Shown one piece after another: positions 6,716-12,741 of a stretch of DNA of 12,741 nucleotides (position 1 is its first letter; each line of letters opens with the position of its first letter). The stretch is from positions 1 through 12,741 of the forward strand of contig CBFGWV010000136.1 of the NCBI GenBank assembly GCA_965652545.1. The letters are read 5' to 3'. This DNA comes from CBFGWV01 sp965652545. GTDB taxonomy: Bacteria > Pseudomonadota > Gammaproteobacteria > Competibacterales > Competibacteraceae. The translations under genes and the position numbers were made by a program. The notes beneath the pieces are model-generated. The model was not told the origin of the DNA, did not search any database, and saw only the letters and a program-made list of their open reading frames with translations.

Positions 6716-7453
6716 ATGGCCTGGGATGCAGACGCCTATGCCCGCAACGCTGGTTTCGTGCCGGCGCTGGGCCAGGCAGTCTTCGAACAACTGGCCGCGC
6801 AGGCGGGTGAGCACGTGCTCGATCTGGGCTGTGGCGACGGTGTGCTGACCCGCCGGCTGATGGATGCGGGAGCAATAGTCACCGCTGTGGACACCAGCGC
6901 GCAGATGGTTGCCGCGGCCGTCGCTCGCGGCGTGCCCGCACAGGTGATGGACGGGCAGGCCCTGGGCTTTGCGGGCGGTCGATTCGACGCCGTGTTCAGC
7001 AATGCGGCGTTGCATTGGATGCGCGATGATCCCGATGCAGTGCTCACCGGCGTGCACCGTGTGCTGCGTCCTGGTGGCCGGTTCGTGGCGGAGATGGGCG
7101 GTGCGGGCAATATCGCGGCCATACGGGCGGCGCTGCATGCGGCCCTGCGGGCGCGCGGCATCGATCCACTGCCCCTGGACCCGTGGTACTTCCCCTCAGT
7201 CGAGGGCTACCGGCGGCGGCTGGAACGGGCCGGCTTTACGGTCCGGTCCATCGAGGCGTTCTGTCGTCCCACCCCGCTGCCGGGCGATGTCACCGAGTGG
7301 CTGACGACCATGGCCGGTGCGTTCCTGTCGGTGGTCGGTGATCGCACGGCGTTGCTGGATGAGTTGCGTGCCGTGCTGGCGCCGGCGCTGTGCGATGAGG
7401 ACGGGCGCTGGAGCGCCGATTACGTTCGGTTGCGGTTCGAGGCTTGGCGATGA
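6716..7453 (+). CDS. Class I SAM-dependent methyltransferase in the leu operon
   Basis: 245 aa. The SAM-binding motif I is VLDLGCGDGVLTRRL (34-48), with the acidic partner D59 at the end of the next strand and a motif around SNAALHWM (about 95-102) followed by VHRVLRPGGRF. LHW followed by a P-G-G turn is shared with trans-aconitate methyltransferase (Tam) and related small-molecule enzymes. The ATG at 6716 is preferred over a GTG at 6689 inside leuD because GAAGG lies upstream and the protein starts in the usual place. Five bases separate it from leuD, and its stop overlaps the next start, so it is translated as part of the operon. A methyltransferase occupies the same slot in Pseudomonas (recalled). 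Substrate is unknown; an isopropylmalate-pathway acid is an inference from position and from the yeast Tmt1 precedent. Confidence 0.88.
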   Translation: MAWDADAYARNAGFVPALGQAVFEQLAAQAGEHVLDLGCGDGVLTRRLMDAGAIVTAVDTSAQMVAAAVARGVPAQVMDGQALGFAGGRFDAVFSNAALHWMRDDPDAVLTGVHRVLRPGGRFVAEMGGAGNIAAIRAALHAALRARGIDPLPLDPWYFPSVEGYRRRLERAGFTVRSIEAFCRPTPLPGDVTEWLTTMAGAFLSVVGDRTALLDELRAVLAPALCDEDGRWSADYVRLRFEAWR

Positions 7454-7836
7454 GCCTCAGTGGCGGTTGCCTGTGCGGTGCGGTCCGCTACCTGGCGAGC
7501 GCGCAACCGTTATCGGTGAACTGGTGCCATTGCAGCCTGTGCCGGCGGGCCAGCGGTGCGCCAGCGCTGGCCTGGGCAAGCTTCAAGGCAACGGATGTCG
7601 TCATCACCCGGGGCGAGGTGGCGACGTTTCGTGCCCCGTCCACGGCCCGGCGGGGCTTCTGCCCGAGTTGCGGCGGGGCGTTGATCATGTGGATCGACGG
7701 CAGTGACAAGGTGGACATTACCGTCGGCTCGTTGGATGAGGCCGCGAAGGTGCAACCGGCGTTTCACTTGTGGTGCGAATCACGACTGCCGTGGTTCGAG
7801 ACGGCCGATGAACTGCCGCGCGCGGCGCGGTCCTGA
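7450..7836 (+). CDS. GFA family (Mss4-like) zinc-binding protein
   Basis: 128 aa. The family fold binds zinc through cysteines and all usual positions are present: C7 and C9 in GGCLCGAVRY, C26, C28 and C31 in CHCSLCRR, C71 and C74 in FCPSCGG. This is the CENP-V/GFA (glutathione-dependent formaldehyde-activating, Gfa) family; the name comes from the Paracoccus protein and the activity of most members is unproven. ATG at 7450 overlaps the stop of the methyltransferase (ATGA), so the two are translationally coupled. Thirty-seven bases separate it from leuB. Its place in a leucine operon has no obvious metabolic reason and I do not recall it in the Pseudomonas version. The fold call is firm; function is unknown. 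Confidence 0.88.
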   Translation: MSLSGGCLCGAVRYLASAQPLSVNWCHCSLCRRASGAPALAWASFKATDVVITRGEVATFRAPSTARRGFCPSCGGALIMWIDGSDKVDITVGSLDEAAKVQPAFHLWCESRLPWFETADELPRAARS

Positions 7837-7873
7837 CCGGCGCCGCCTGCGCGGTGTCGAAGCGAGAGGGCGA

Positions 7874-8950
7874 ATGAGCAAGACGGTATTGGTATTGGCC
7901 GGCGACGGGATCGGCCCGGAGATCGTCGGCGAGGCGGTCAAGGTGCTCCAGGCGTTAGTGCGTGATCACGGCCTGGACATCGGTCTCGAAGAGGGCTTGA
8001 TCGGCGGCGCCGCGGTGGATGCCACTGGCGAGCCGTTTCCGCCGCAGACCCGCGACAAGGCCGTGGCGGCCGATGCGATCCTGCTGGGGGCGGTCGGCGG
8101 ACCCCGGTACGACAGCTTGCCGCGTCCGCAGCGGCCCGAGCGTGGGCTGCTGGCGATCCGCAAAGAATTGAACCTGTTCGCCAACCTGCGCCCGGCAGTG
8201 GTGTTCCCGCAGCTGGCCTCAGCCTCCAGCCTCAAGCCGGAAATCGTCGCCGGGCTGGACATCCTCATCGTTCGCGAACTCACCGGCGATATCTATTTCG
8301 GCGAGCCGCGCGGTATCGCGCTCGAGAACGGCGAGCGCGTGGGGCGTAACACAATGGTCTACAGCGAGAGCGAGATCCGCCGTATCGCGCGGGTTGCGTT
8401 CGAGGCGGCGCGCAAACGCGGCAAGCGCCTGTGCTCGGTGGACAAGATGAACGTTCTCGAAGCCACCCAGCTGTGGCGCGAGGTGGTCGAGGAAGTTGCC
8501 GGCGAATACCCCGACGTCGCGCTCTCCCACATGCTGGTGGACAATGCCGCCATGCAACTGGTGCGCAACCCCATGCAGTTCGATGTGATGCTCACCGGCA
8601 ACATGTTCGGTGACATCCTCTCCGACGAAGCCAGCATGCTCACCGGCTCCATCGGCATGCTGCCGTCGGCCTCGCTGGACGAGCACGGCAAGGGTTTGTT
8701 CGAACCCATCCACGGCTCGGCCCCCGATATCGCCGGGCAGGATGTGGCCAACCCGCTGGCGACCATCCTGTCGGTGGCCATGATGCTGCGCTACAGCCTA
8801 GGACGCGGGGACCTGGCCGATCGCGTCGAGGCGGCTGTGGAGCGGGTGCTCGATGGCGGTCTGCGCACGGCCGACATCTGGACTGCGGGGACGGAGAACG
8901 TGGGCACGCGGGCCATGGGCGATGCCGTGACGGCGGCGTTGGCGCGTTGA
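7874..8950 (+). CDS. leuB: 3-isopropylmalate dehydrogenase
   Basis: 358 aa, the usual length. It oxidises and decarboxylates 3-isopropylmalate to 2-oxoisocaproate with NAD and a divalent metal, the last step specific to leucine before transamination. Substrate residues sit at family positions: R96, R106, R134, Y141 and K191. The metal-binding aspartates are D223, D247 and D251, the last two in the NMFGDILSDEASMLTGSIGM signature, followed by LPSAS. The N-terminal VLAGDGIGPEI and the HGSAPDIAGQDVANP segment (NAD site) are standard. ATG at 7874 follows GAGAGGG; an earlier in-frame start at 7703 lies inside the GFA gene and adds residues with no family resemblance. The next gene, asd, follows after 47 bases. 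Confidence 0.98.
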   Translation: MSKTVLVLAGDGIGPEIVGEAVKVLQALVRDHGLDIGLEEGLIGGAAVDATGEPFPPQTRDKAVAADAILLGAVGGPRYDSLPRPQRPERGLLAIRKELNLFANLRPAVVFPQLASASSLKPEIVAGLDILIVRELTGDIYFGEPRGIALENGERVGRNTMVYSESEIRRIARVAFEAARKRGKRLCSVDKMNVLEATQLWREVVEEVAGEYPDVALSHMLVDNAAMQLVRNPMQFDVMLTGNMFGDILSDEASMLTGSIGMLPSASLDEHGKGLFEPIHGSAPDIAGQDVANPLATILSVAMMLRYSLGRGDLADRVEAAVERVLDGGLRTADIWTAGTENVGTRAMGDAVTAALAR

Positions 8951-8997
8951 GTGGCGCAGTGAACTGACAGATAGACATTCAGGCGAGGCAGAAGACG

Positions 8998-10110
8998 ATG
9001 TTACAGGTTGGTTTCGTGGGTTGGCGTGGCATGGTCGGCTCGGTGCTGATGGAGCGCATGCGTCAGGAAGGGGATTTCGATCTCATCGATCCGGTGTTCT
9101 TTACCACCTCGAATGTCGGTGGCACAGGGCCTGATGTGGGTAAGCCCGTATCCAGTCTTCTGGATGCCAACGACATCGATGCGCTCAAGGCGCTGCCGGT
9201 CATCGTCACCTGCCAGGGTGGCGACTACACCCAGGCGGTGTACCCGAAACTGCGCGCGGCGGGGTGGGATGGTTACTGGATCGATGCGGCCTCCAGCCTG
9301 CGCATGGCGGACGATGCCATCATCATCCTCGACCCGGTCAACCACAATGTCATCACCGACGGGCTGAACCGGGGCATCAAGAACTACATCGGCGGCAACT
9401 GCACGGTCAGCCTGATGCTCATGGCCATGGGCGGTCTGTTCCGGGCCGGGTTGGTGGAGTGGATCTCCGCCATGACCTACCAGGCGGCGTCGGGGGCGGG
9501 GGCGCAGAACATGCGCGAGCTCATCGCCCAGATGGGTGCCATCAATGCCTCGGTGGGCGGTCTGCTGGCCGATCCGGCCTCGGCCATCCTGGATATCGAC
9601 CGCGGCGTCGCCCAGGCCATGCGCGGCGAGGACTTCCCGGCCAGCAATTTCGGTGTGCCGCTGGCCGGCAGCCTGATCCCCTGGATCGACAAGGAGATGG
9701 ACAACGGCCAGAGCCGCGAAGAATGGAAAGGACAGGCCGAGACCAACAAAATCCTCGGCCGCGACGGCGACCCTATCGCAATCGACGGGGTATGCGTGCG
9801 CATCGGTGCCATGCGCTGCCACAGCCAGGCCTTGACCGTGAAACTCACCCGCGATGTGCCGCTGGATGAGATAGAACAGCTCATCGGCACCGCCAACGAT
9901 TGGGTCAAGGTCGTACCCAATCGACGCGAGGCGAGCATCCGCGACTTGACGCCGACCGCGGTGACAGGGACGCTATCGGTACCTGTTGGCCGTCTGCGCA
10001 AGCTCAACATGGGTCCGGCGTATCTGGGTGCCTTTACGGTGGGTGATCAGTTGCTGTGGGGTGCCGCCGAGCCTTTGCGTCGCATGGTGCGTATTTTGCT
10101 CGATCATTGA
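8998..10110 (+). CDS. asd: Aspartate-semialdehyde dehydrogenase
   Basis: 370 aa, matching the long proteobacterial Asd form of E. coli. It reduces L-aspartyl-4-phosphate to aspartate semialdehyde with NADPH, the branch point to lysine, threonine, methionine and meso-diaminopimelate. The NADP-binding start is VGFVGWRGMVGSVLMERM. The catalytic cysteine is C135 in GGNCTVSLMLMAMGG, and the active-site R268 and H275 are visible in RIGAMRCHSQ, close to the E. coli numbering. The gene follows leuB by 47 bases, so read-through from the leu operon is likely, although a separate promoter cannot be excluded. A strong hairpin after the stop ends the transcript. The leuB-asd-fimV order is conserved in Pseudomonas (recalled). 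Confidence 0.98.
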   Translation: MLQVGFVGWRGMVGSVLMERMRQEGDFDLIDPVFFTTSNVGGTGPDVGKPVSSLLDANDIDALKALPVIVTCQGGDYTQAVYPKLRAAGWDGYWIDAASSLRMADDAIIILDPVNHNVITDGLNRGIKNYIGGNCTVSLMLMAMGGLFRAGLVEWISAMTYQAASGAGAQNMRELIAQMGAINASVGGLLADPASAILDIDRGVAQAMRGEDFPASNFGVPLAGSLIPWIDKEMDNGQSREEWKGQAETNKILGRDGDPIAIDGVCVRIGAMRCHSQALTVKLTRDVPLDEIEQLIGTANDWVKVVPNRREASIRDLTPTAVTGTLSVPVGRLRKLNMGPAYLGAFTVGDQLLWGAAEPLRRMVRILLDH

Positions 10111-10137
10111 GCGATAAAACGCCTTGTGACCATGAAG

Positions 10138-10162
10138 AAGCCCGCAGGAATGCGGGCTTTGC
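10138..10162 (+). terminator. Intrinsic terminator after asd
   Basis: A 9-bp stem, aagcccgca (10138-10146) with tgcgggctt (10151-10159), closes a ggaa tetraloop. It lies 27 bases after the asd stop. The last stem bases and the following base form a short T-run (ttt) before gcattg. The stem is compact and GC-rich; the short T-run makes it moderately strong by eye. Confidence 0.8.
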
Positions 10163-10372
10163 ATTGATTGTTGGGCCCTGAACGGCTATATGGACAGAAG
10201 ACTTATTCGAGCGGGGCGATGACATCGTGTGTATGAAAGCGGTGTCGTCGGGGGGCTCGGTACTTGAACCGCCATACCGGGGCCGATACTTTGCAATACG
10301 GTTCGTGCCCCGGGTTAGCCGGCAATACCGCCGGTGCGGCGCATACGTGGAACGCGAGAGACAAGGCTCACG
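10163..10372 (+). promoter_or_regulatory. asd-fimV spacer, probable fimV leader and promoter
   Basis: This gene-free stretch should contain the fimV promoter, since a terminator precedes it. A weak candidate is TTGAAC (10264-10269), 17 bases, TACTTT (10287-10292). A perfect 7-bp stem (ccggggc 10277-10283 with gccccgg 10307-10313) encloses 23 bases and overlaps that candidate. A small palindrome, cgatg-a-catcg, sits at 10217-10227. No small ORF with a convincing start is seen. All calls here are tentative. Confidence 0.35.
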
Positions 10373-12741
10373 ATGATAAGGAATACTCCACGCCTTCTTC
10401 TTCTGGCCGCGTGTTTGTCCCCGGCAACGGCCATGGCCCTGGGCGTGGGACAGATCGCAGTACGCTCGGCTCTGAATGAATCACTGGTCGCAGAGATCCC
10501 GCTCACGGCAACGGCCGAGGAACTCGACAGCCTCGACGTCACCTTGGCGCCTGTGGCGGCTTACCAGCAGGTCGGCGTCACCCGTCTTCCGGAGCTGGAC
10601 AGCATTCAGTTCACGATCGAACGCGAGCCGTCGCCACGGATACGCATCGTCAGCGAACAGGCGATGCGCGAGCCCCTGGTCACATTGCTGCTGGAACTCG
10701 ACTGGACCGGCGGCCGGCTCGTTCGCGAGTTCGGGCTGCTGCTCGATCCCTCCGAGGGGGTGCTGACCCAGAGCGGTGCCCAGGCCGTCGCCGCGGCGCC
10801 GACCCGTCAGTCCGCCCCGGCGCCAGCGGCGCCACGGCGGACGGTCCCGGCAGCGGTCCAGACACCGGCACCGCCGCGCATCGCGGTGGATGTCGTCCCC
10901 GGGGTCAGTCACGGACCGGTGCAACCCGGCGAAACCTTGTGGGCGATCGCCGAGTCCTACCGGCCAGCGAACGTCACAGTCAATCAATTCATGGACGCCA
11001 TGGTGGCGGCCAACCCCGCGGCCTTCATCGGCGGCAGTGCGGACCAATTGCGGGCGGGCGCCGTTCTGCGTATCCCGGCCATGGCGGGCGTGCGGCTGGA
11101 TGGCGCATCGCCGGCGCCAGTAGCGGCGACCAGCACCACGACAGACGACCCTGCCCAGCCACGGGTCCGCCTGCTGCCCGCAGACACCGAAGCCGCCCCC
11201 GAGGCGGTTGAGCAGGTTGCCGGCGGCACGCGCATCAACCCCCCGACAGCCAGCTTGCAGCTGGACTCGGCGTTCAAGATCAAGTTCTCCCAGGGGCAGC
11301 CGGTATTGCGGGTCGCCACGCTGGAGGATCTGCGCTCCCGCATCAACAGTCTTGTCGGTGTGGATGACGCCGCCCTGGTGGCCGTGACCTCCAGCAGCCC
11401 GGCCGCTACGAGCCCGAGCGCACAGCCGGCCCCGACACCGTCGCCTGCACCGTCGCCCGCCACCGGGGCCGGTACATCGGCCCAACCCTTCCAGGAGACC
11501 GGCACCGGGCAGGTCACCGAAACTCCCACACCCGCACCGGCGCCTGCGCCGGTGGTCGCCCCGCCCGCACCGCCGCCTGTCGTGGCCGCGCCGGCACCTG
11601 CACCTGCTCCGGTGGTCGCACCACCCCCGCCGCCTGCCGTGACGGCACCGCCGGCGCCCCGGCCGAGCGCCGCCACACCGCCGCCTCCGCCGCCCAGCGA
11701 CAGCCTGATCGACCGCCTTTTGGGCGACCCGATCATGCTCGGCGGTATCGGCGCGGTGATCCTGCTGGCCATCGGTGGTGCAGTCGTCCTCATGCGCCGT
11801 CGCCGTCAGGACGCCGCCCTGGAGGACGACGAATCGGGCGAGTTGGGCTTCGAGACCATCGACCACCCATTGAGTGACGACACCTCGTCAAGCATGGGCC
11901 GCGACGTACCGGGGCTGGCCGCCGCTGCGGCGGAGTGGGCGGACACCGACCTGGAAGCCACCGCCTCCGATGCCGCCCCCAAGGTGCGTCCGGTCACCAG
12001 CAATGCGATGGAGCGGGTCGACCTGCTGCTTGCCGTCGGCAATTACCGCGAAGCGGAGAACGTCGCGCGGGCAGCGCTGGAAGAAGACGCCACCAACGCC
12101 GATCTGGGCATGAAGCTGCTGGAGGTCTACTTCGCCACCGGTAACGAAACCGCCTTTGTTGAACAGGCGGAGTTGCTGAGCGAACGTCTGTTGTCGACCG
12201 ATAGCGCCCAGTGGGGCAAGGTCGTCGACATGGGGCGGCAGCTGTGCCCCGAGCACCCGTTGTTCGGCGGCGATGCGCCACCCGCGGCCAGCGGGGCCGT
12301 CAGTGGGTCGGCCGGTCAGGGCGATGAGTTCGATTTCGATCTCGGCGGTTTGGACGACGAGCCGGCACCAGTGGCCCCGCGTGCAGCGGCACCGGCTGCC
12401 GCGGGCGCGGACGATCTGGACTTCGACCTCATGGATTTCGGCGACCAATCACCGGCTGCCGCGCCGCCCGTCGTTCGCGATACACCCAAGGCCGCACCCG
12501 CGGCCGCTGCCGACGATCTGGACTTCGACTTCGATTCGTCCTTCGATTTCGATGCCGGAGAACGCTTGGACACGCCGGTGGCCAAGCGTGAGCAAGAGAT
12601 CGAAACCCAGTCTGCCGAGGATGTGCTGGACAATACGTTCACGGTCGAAGAATCCGCCCCAACCGTGTCGGGCGACGACGATCTGGGCATGGAGCTGCAG
12701 GATCTGGACTTCGATCTCGGCGGCGAACCTGCACCATCACC
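10373..12741 (+). CDS. fimV: FimV-like polar LysM scaffold protein, N-terminal part (3' end outside window)
   Basis: The frame is open for 789 codons to the window edge. FimV spans the inner membrane, binds peptidoglycan by LysM and organises polar proteins for type IV pili, twitching and cyclic-nucleotide signalling in Pseudomonas. A signal peptide (1-22, cleavage after AMA) precedes LGVGQIAVRSALNESLVAEI, the characteristic FimV N-terminal domain. LysM is at about 180-236 (VQPGETLWAIAESY). A Pro/Ala-rich linker (about 355-440) leads to one TM helix (about 452-472, then RRRR). The cytoplasmic part has a TPR-like unit (about 546-603) and acidic DLDFDL repeats near 651, 680, 714 and 768. The usual C-terminal TPR domain lies beyond the window. 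ATG at 10373 has AAGG six bases upstream. L11-A-A-C14 also resembles a lipobox. Confidence 0.93.
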   Translation, partial: MIRNTPRLLLLAACLSPATAMALGVGQIAVRSALNESLVAEIPLTATAEELDSLDVTLAPVAAYQQVGVTRLPELDSIQFTIEREPSPRIRIVSEQAMREPLVTLLLELDWTGGRLVREFGLLLDPSEGVLTQSGAQAVAAAPTRQSAPAPAAPRRTVPAAVQTPAPPRIAVDVVPGVSHGPVQPGETLWAIAESYRPANVTVNQFMDAMVAANPAAFIGGSADQLRAGAVLRIPAMAGVRLDGASPAPVAATSTTTDDPAQPRVRLLPADTEAAPEAVEQVAGGTRINPPTASLQLDSAFKIKFSQGQPVLRVATLEDLRSRINSLVGVDDAALVAVTSSSPAATSPSAQPAPTPSPAPSPATGAGTSAQPFQETGTGQVTETPTPAPAPAPVVAPPAPPPVVAAPAPAPAPVVAPPPPPAVTAPPAPRPSAATPPPPPPSDSLIDRLLGDPIMLGGIGAVILLAIGGAVVLMRRRRQDAALEDDESGELGFETIDHPLSDDTSSSMGRDVPGLAAAAAEWADTDLEATASDAAPKVRPVTSNAMERVDLLLAVGNYREAENVARAALEEDATNADLGMKLLEVYFATGNETAFVEQAELLSERLLSTDSAQWGKVVDMGRQLCPEHPLFGGDAPPAASGAVSGSAGQGDEFDFDLGGLDDEPAPVAPRAAAPAAAGADDLDFDLMDFGDQSPAAAPPVVRDTPKAAPAAAADDLDFDFDSSFDFDAGERLDTPVAKREQEIETQSAEDVLDNTFTVEESAPTVSGDDDLGMELQDLDFDLGGEPAPS

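Noticed and set aside
7703..7873. 57-residue N-terminal extension of leuB
   Set aside because: It lies mostly inside the GFA gene in another frame and is unlike LeuB; ATG at 7874 has a good ribosome site and gives the standard length.
10481..11866. 461-codon Arg/Gly-rich open frame antisense to fimV
   Set aside because: It is the reverse reading of the Pro/Ala-rich FimV linker. fimV has a signal peptide, LysM and TM helix in the sense frame.

Overview
The window is chromosomal DNA of high GC from a gammaproteobacterium. The layout leuC-leuD-methyltransferase-leuB-asd-fimV, with a divergent LysR gene before leuC, matches the Pseudomonas-type arrangement (from memory, P. aeruginosa PA3122 to PA3115). 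A formate-THF ligase, an orphan Hcp and an AT-rich inverted-repeat element are additions to that layout. The genus cannot be fixed from sequence alone; a Chromatiales/Ectothiorhodospiraceae-like lineage is a guess. No RNA gene, CRISPR array, transposase or integrase was seen.

Region 1 (1-1140, plus strand): the 3' third of fhs (formate-tetrahydrofolate ligase), a GC-rich hairpin after its stop, then a stand-alone hcp gene encoding a type VI secretion tube-family protein, unusually rich in cysteine, with a near-perfect Shine-Dalgarno. Region 2 (1161-4370, minus strand): a membrane diguanylate cyclase (CHASE3-like sensor, HAMP, GAF, GGEEF with I-site) convergent with hcp, and a LysR-type regulator transcribed away from leuC.

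Region 3 (4371-8950, plus strand): the leucine operon. leuC and leuD (isopropylmalate isomerase subunits) are followed by a SAM-dependent methyltransferase (5-nt gap after leuD), a GFA/Mss4-like zinc protein (4-nt overlap with the methyltransferase) and leuB. leuC and leuD, usually almost contiguous, are separated by about 140 bp of MITE-like sequence with 31-nt (extendable to 39-nt) terminal inverted repeats built from a TTTTAAG-type heptad. Region 4 (8998-12741): asd (aspartate-semialdehyde dehydrogenase), a clear intrinsic terminator, a 262-bp spacer, and the 5' part of fimV, which runs off the window.

LeuC/LeuD isomerise 2-isopropylmalate to 3-isopropylmalate and LeuB oxidises and decarboxylates it. 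The LysR protein probably controls leuC from a dyad in the 107-bp divergent spacer. The methyltransferase resembles trans-aconitate methyltransferases, so a role in repairing by-products of the isomerase step is an attractive, untested idea. FimV is a polar peptidoglycan-binding scaffold and is functionally separate. The observations most worth following are the inverted-repeat element inside the leu operon, the embedded methyltransferase/GFA pair and the cysteine-rich orphan Hcp.
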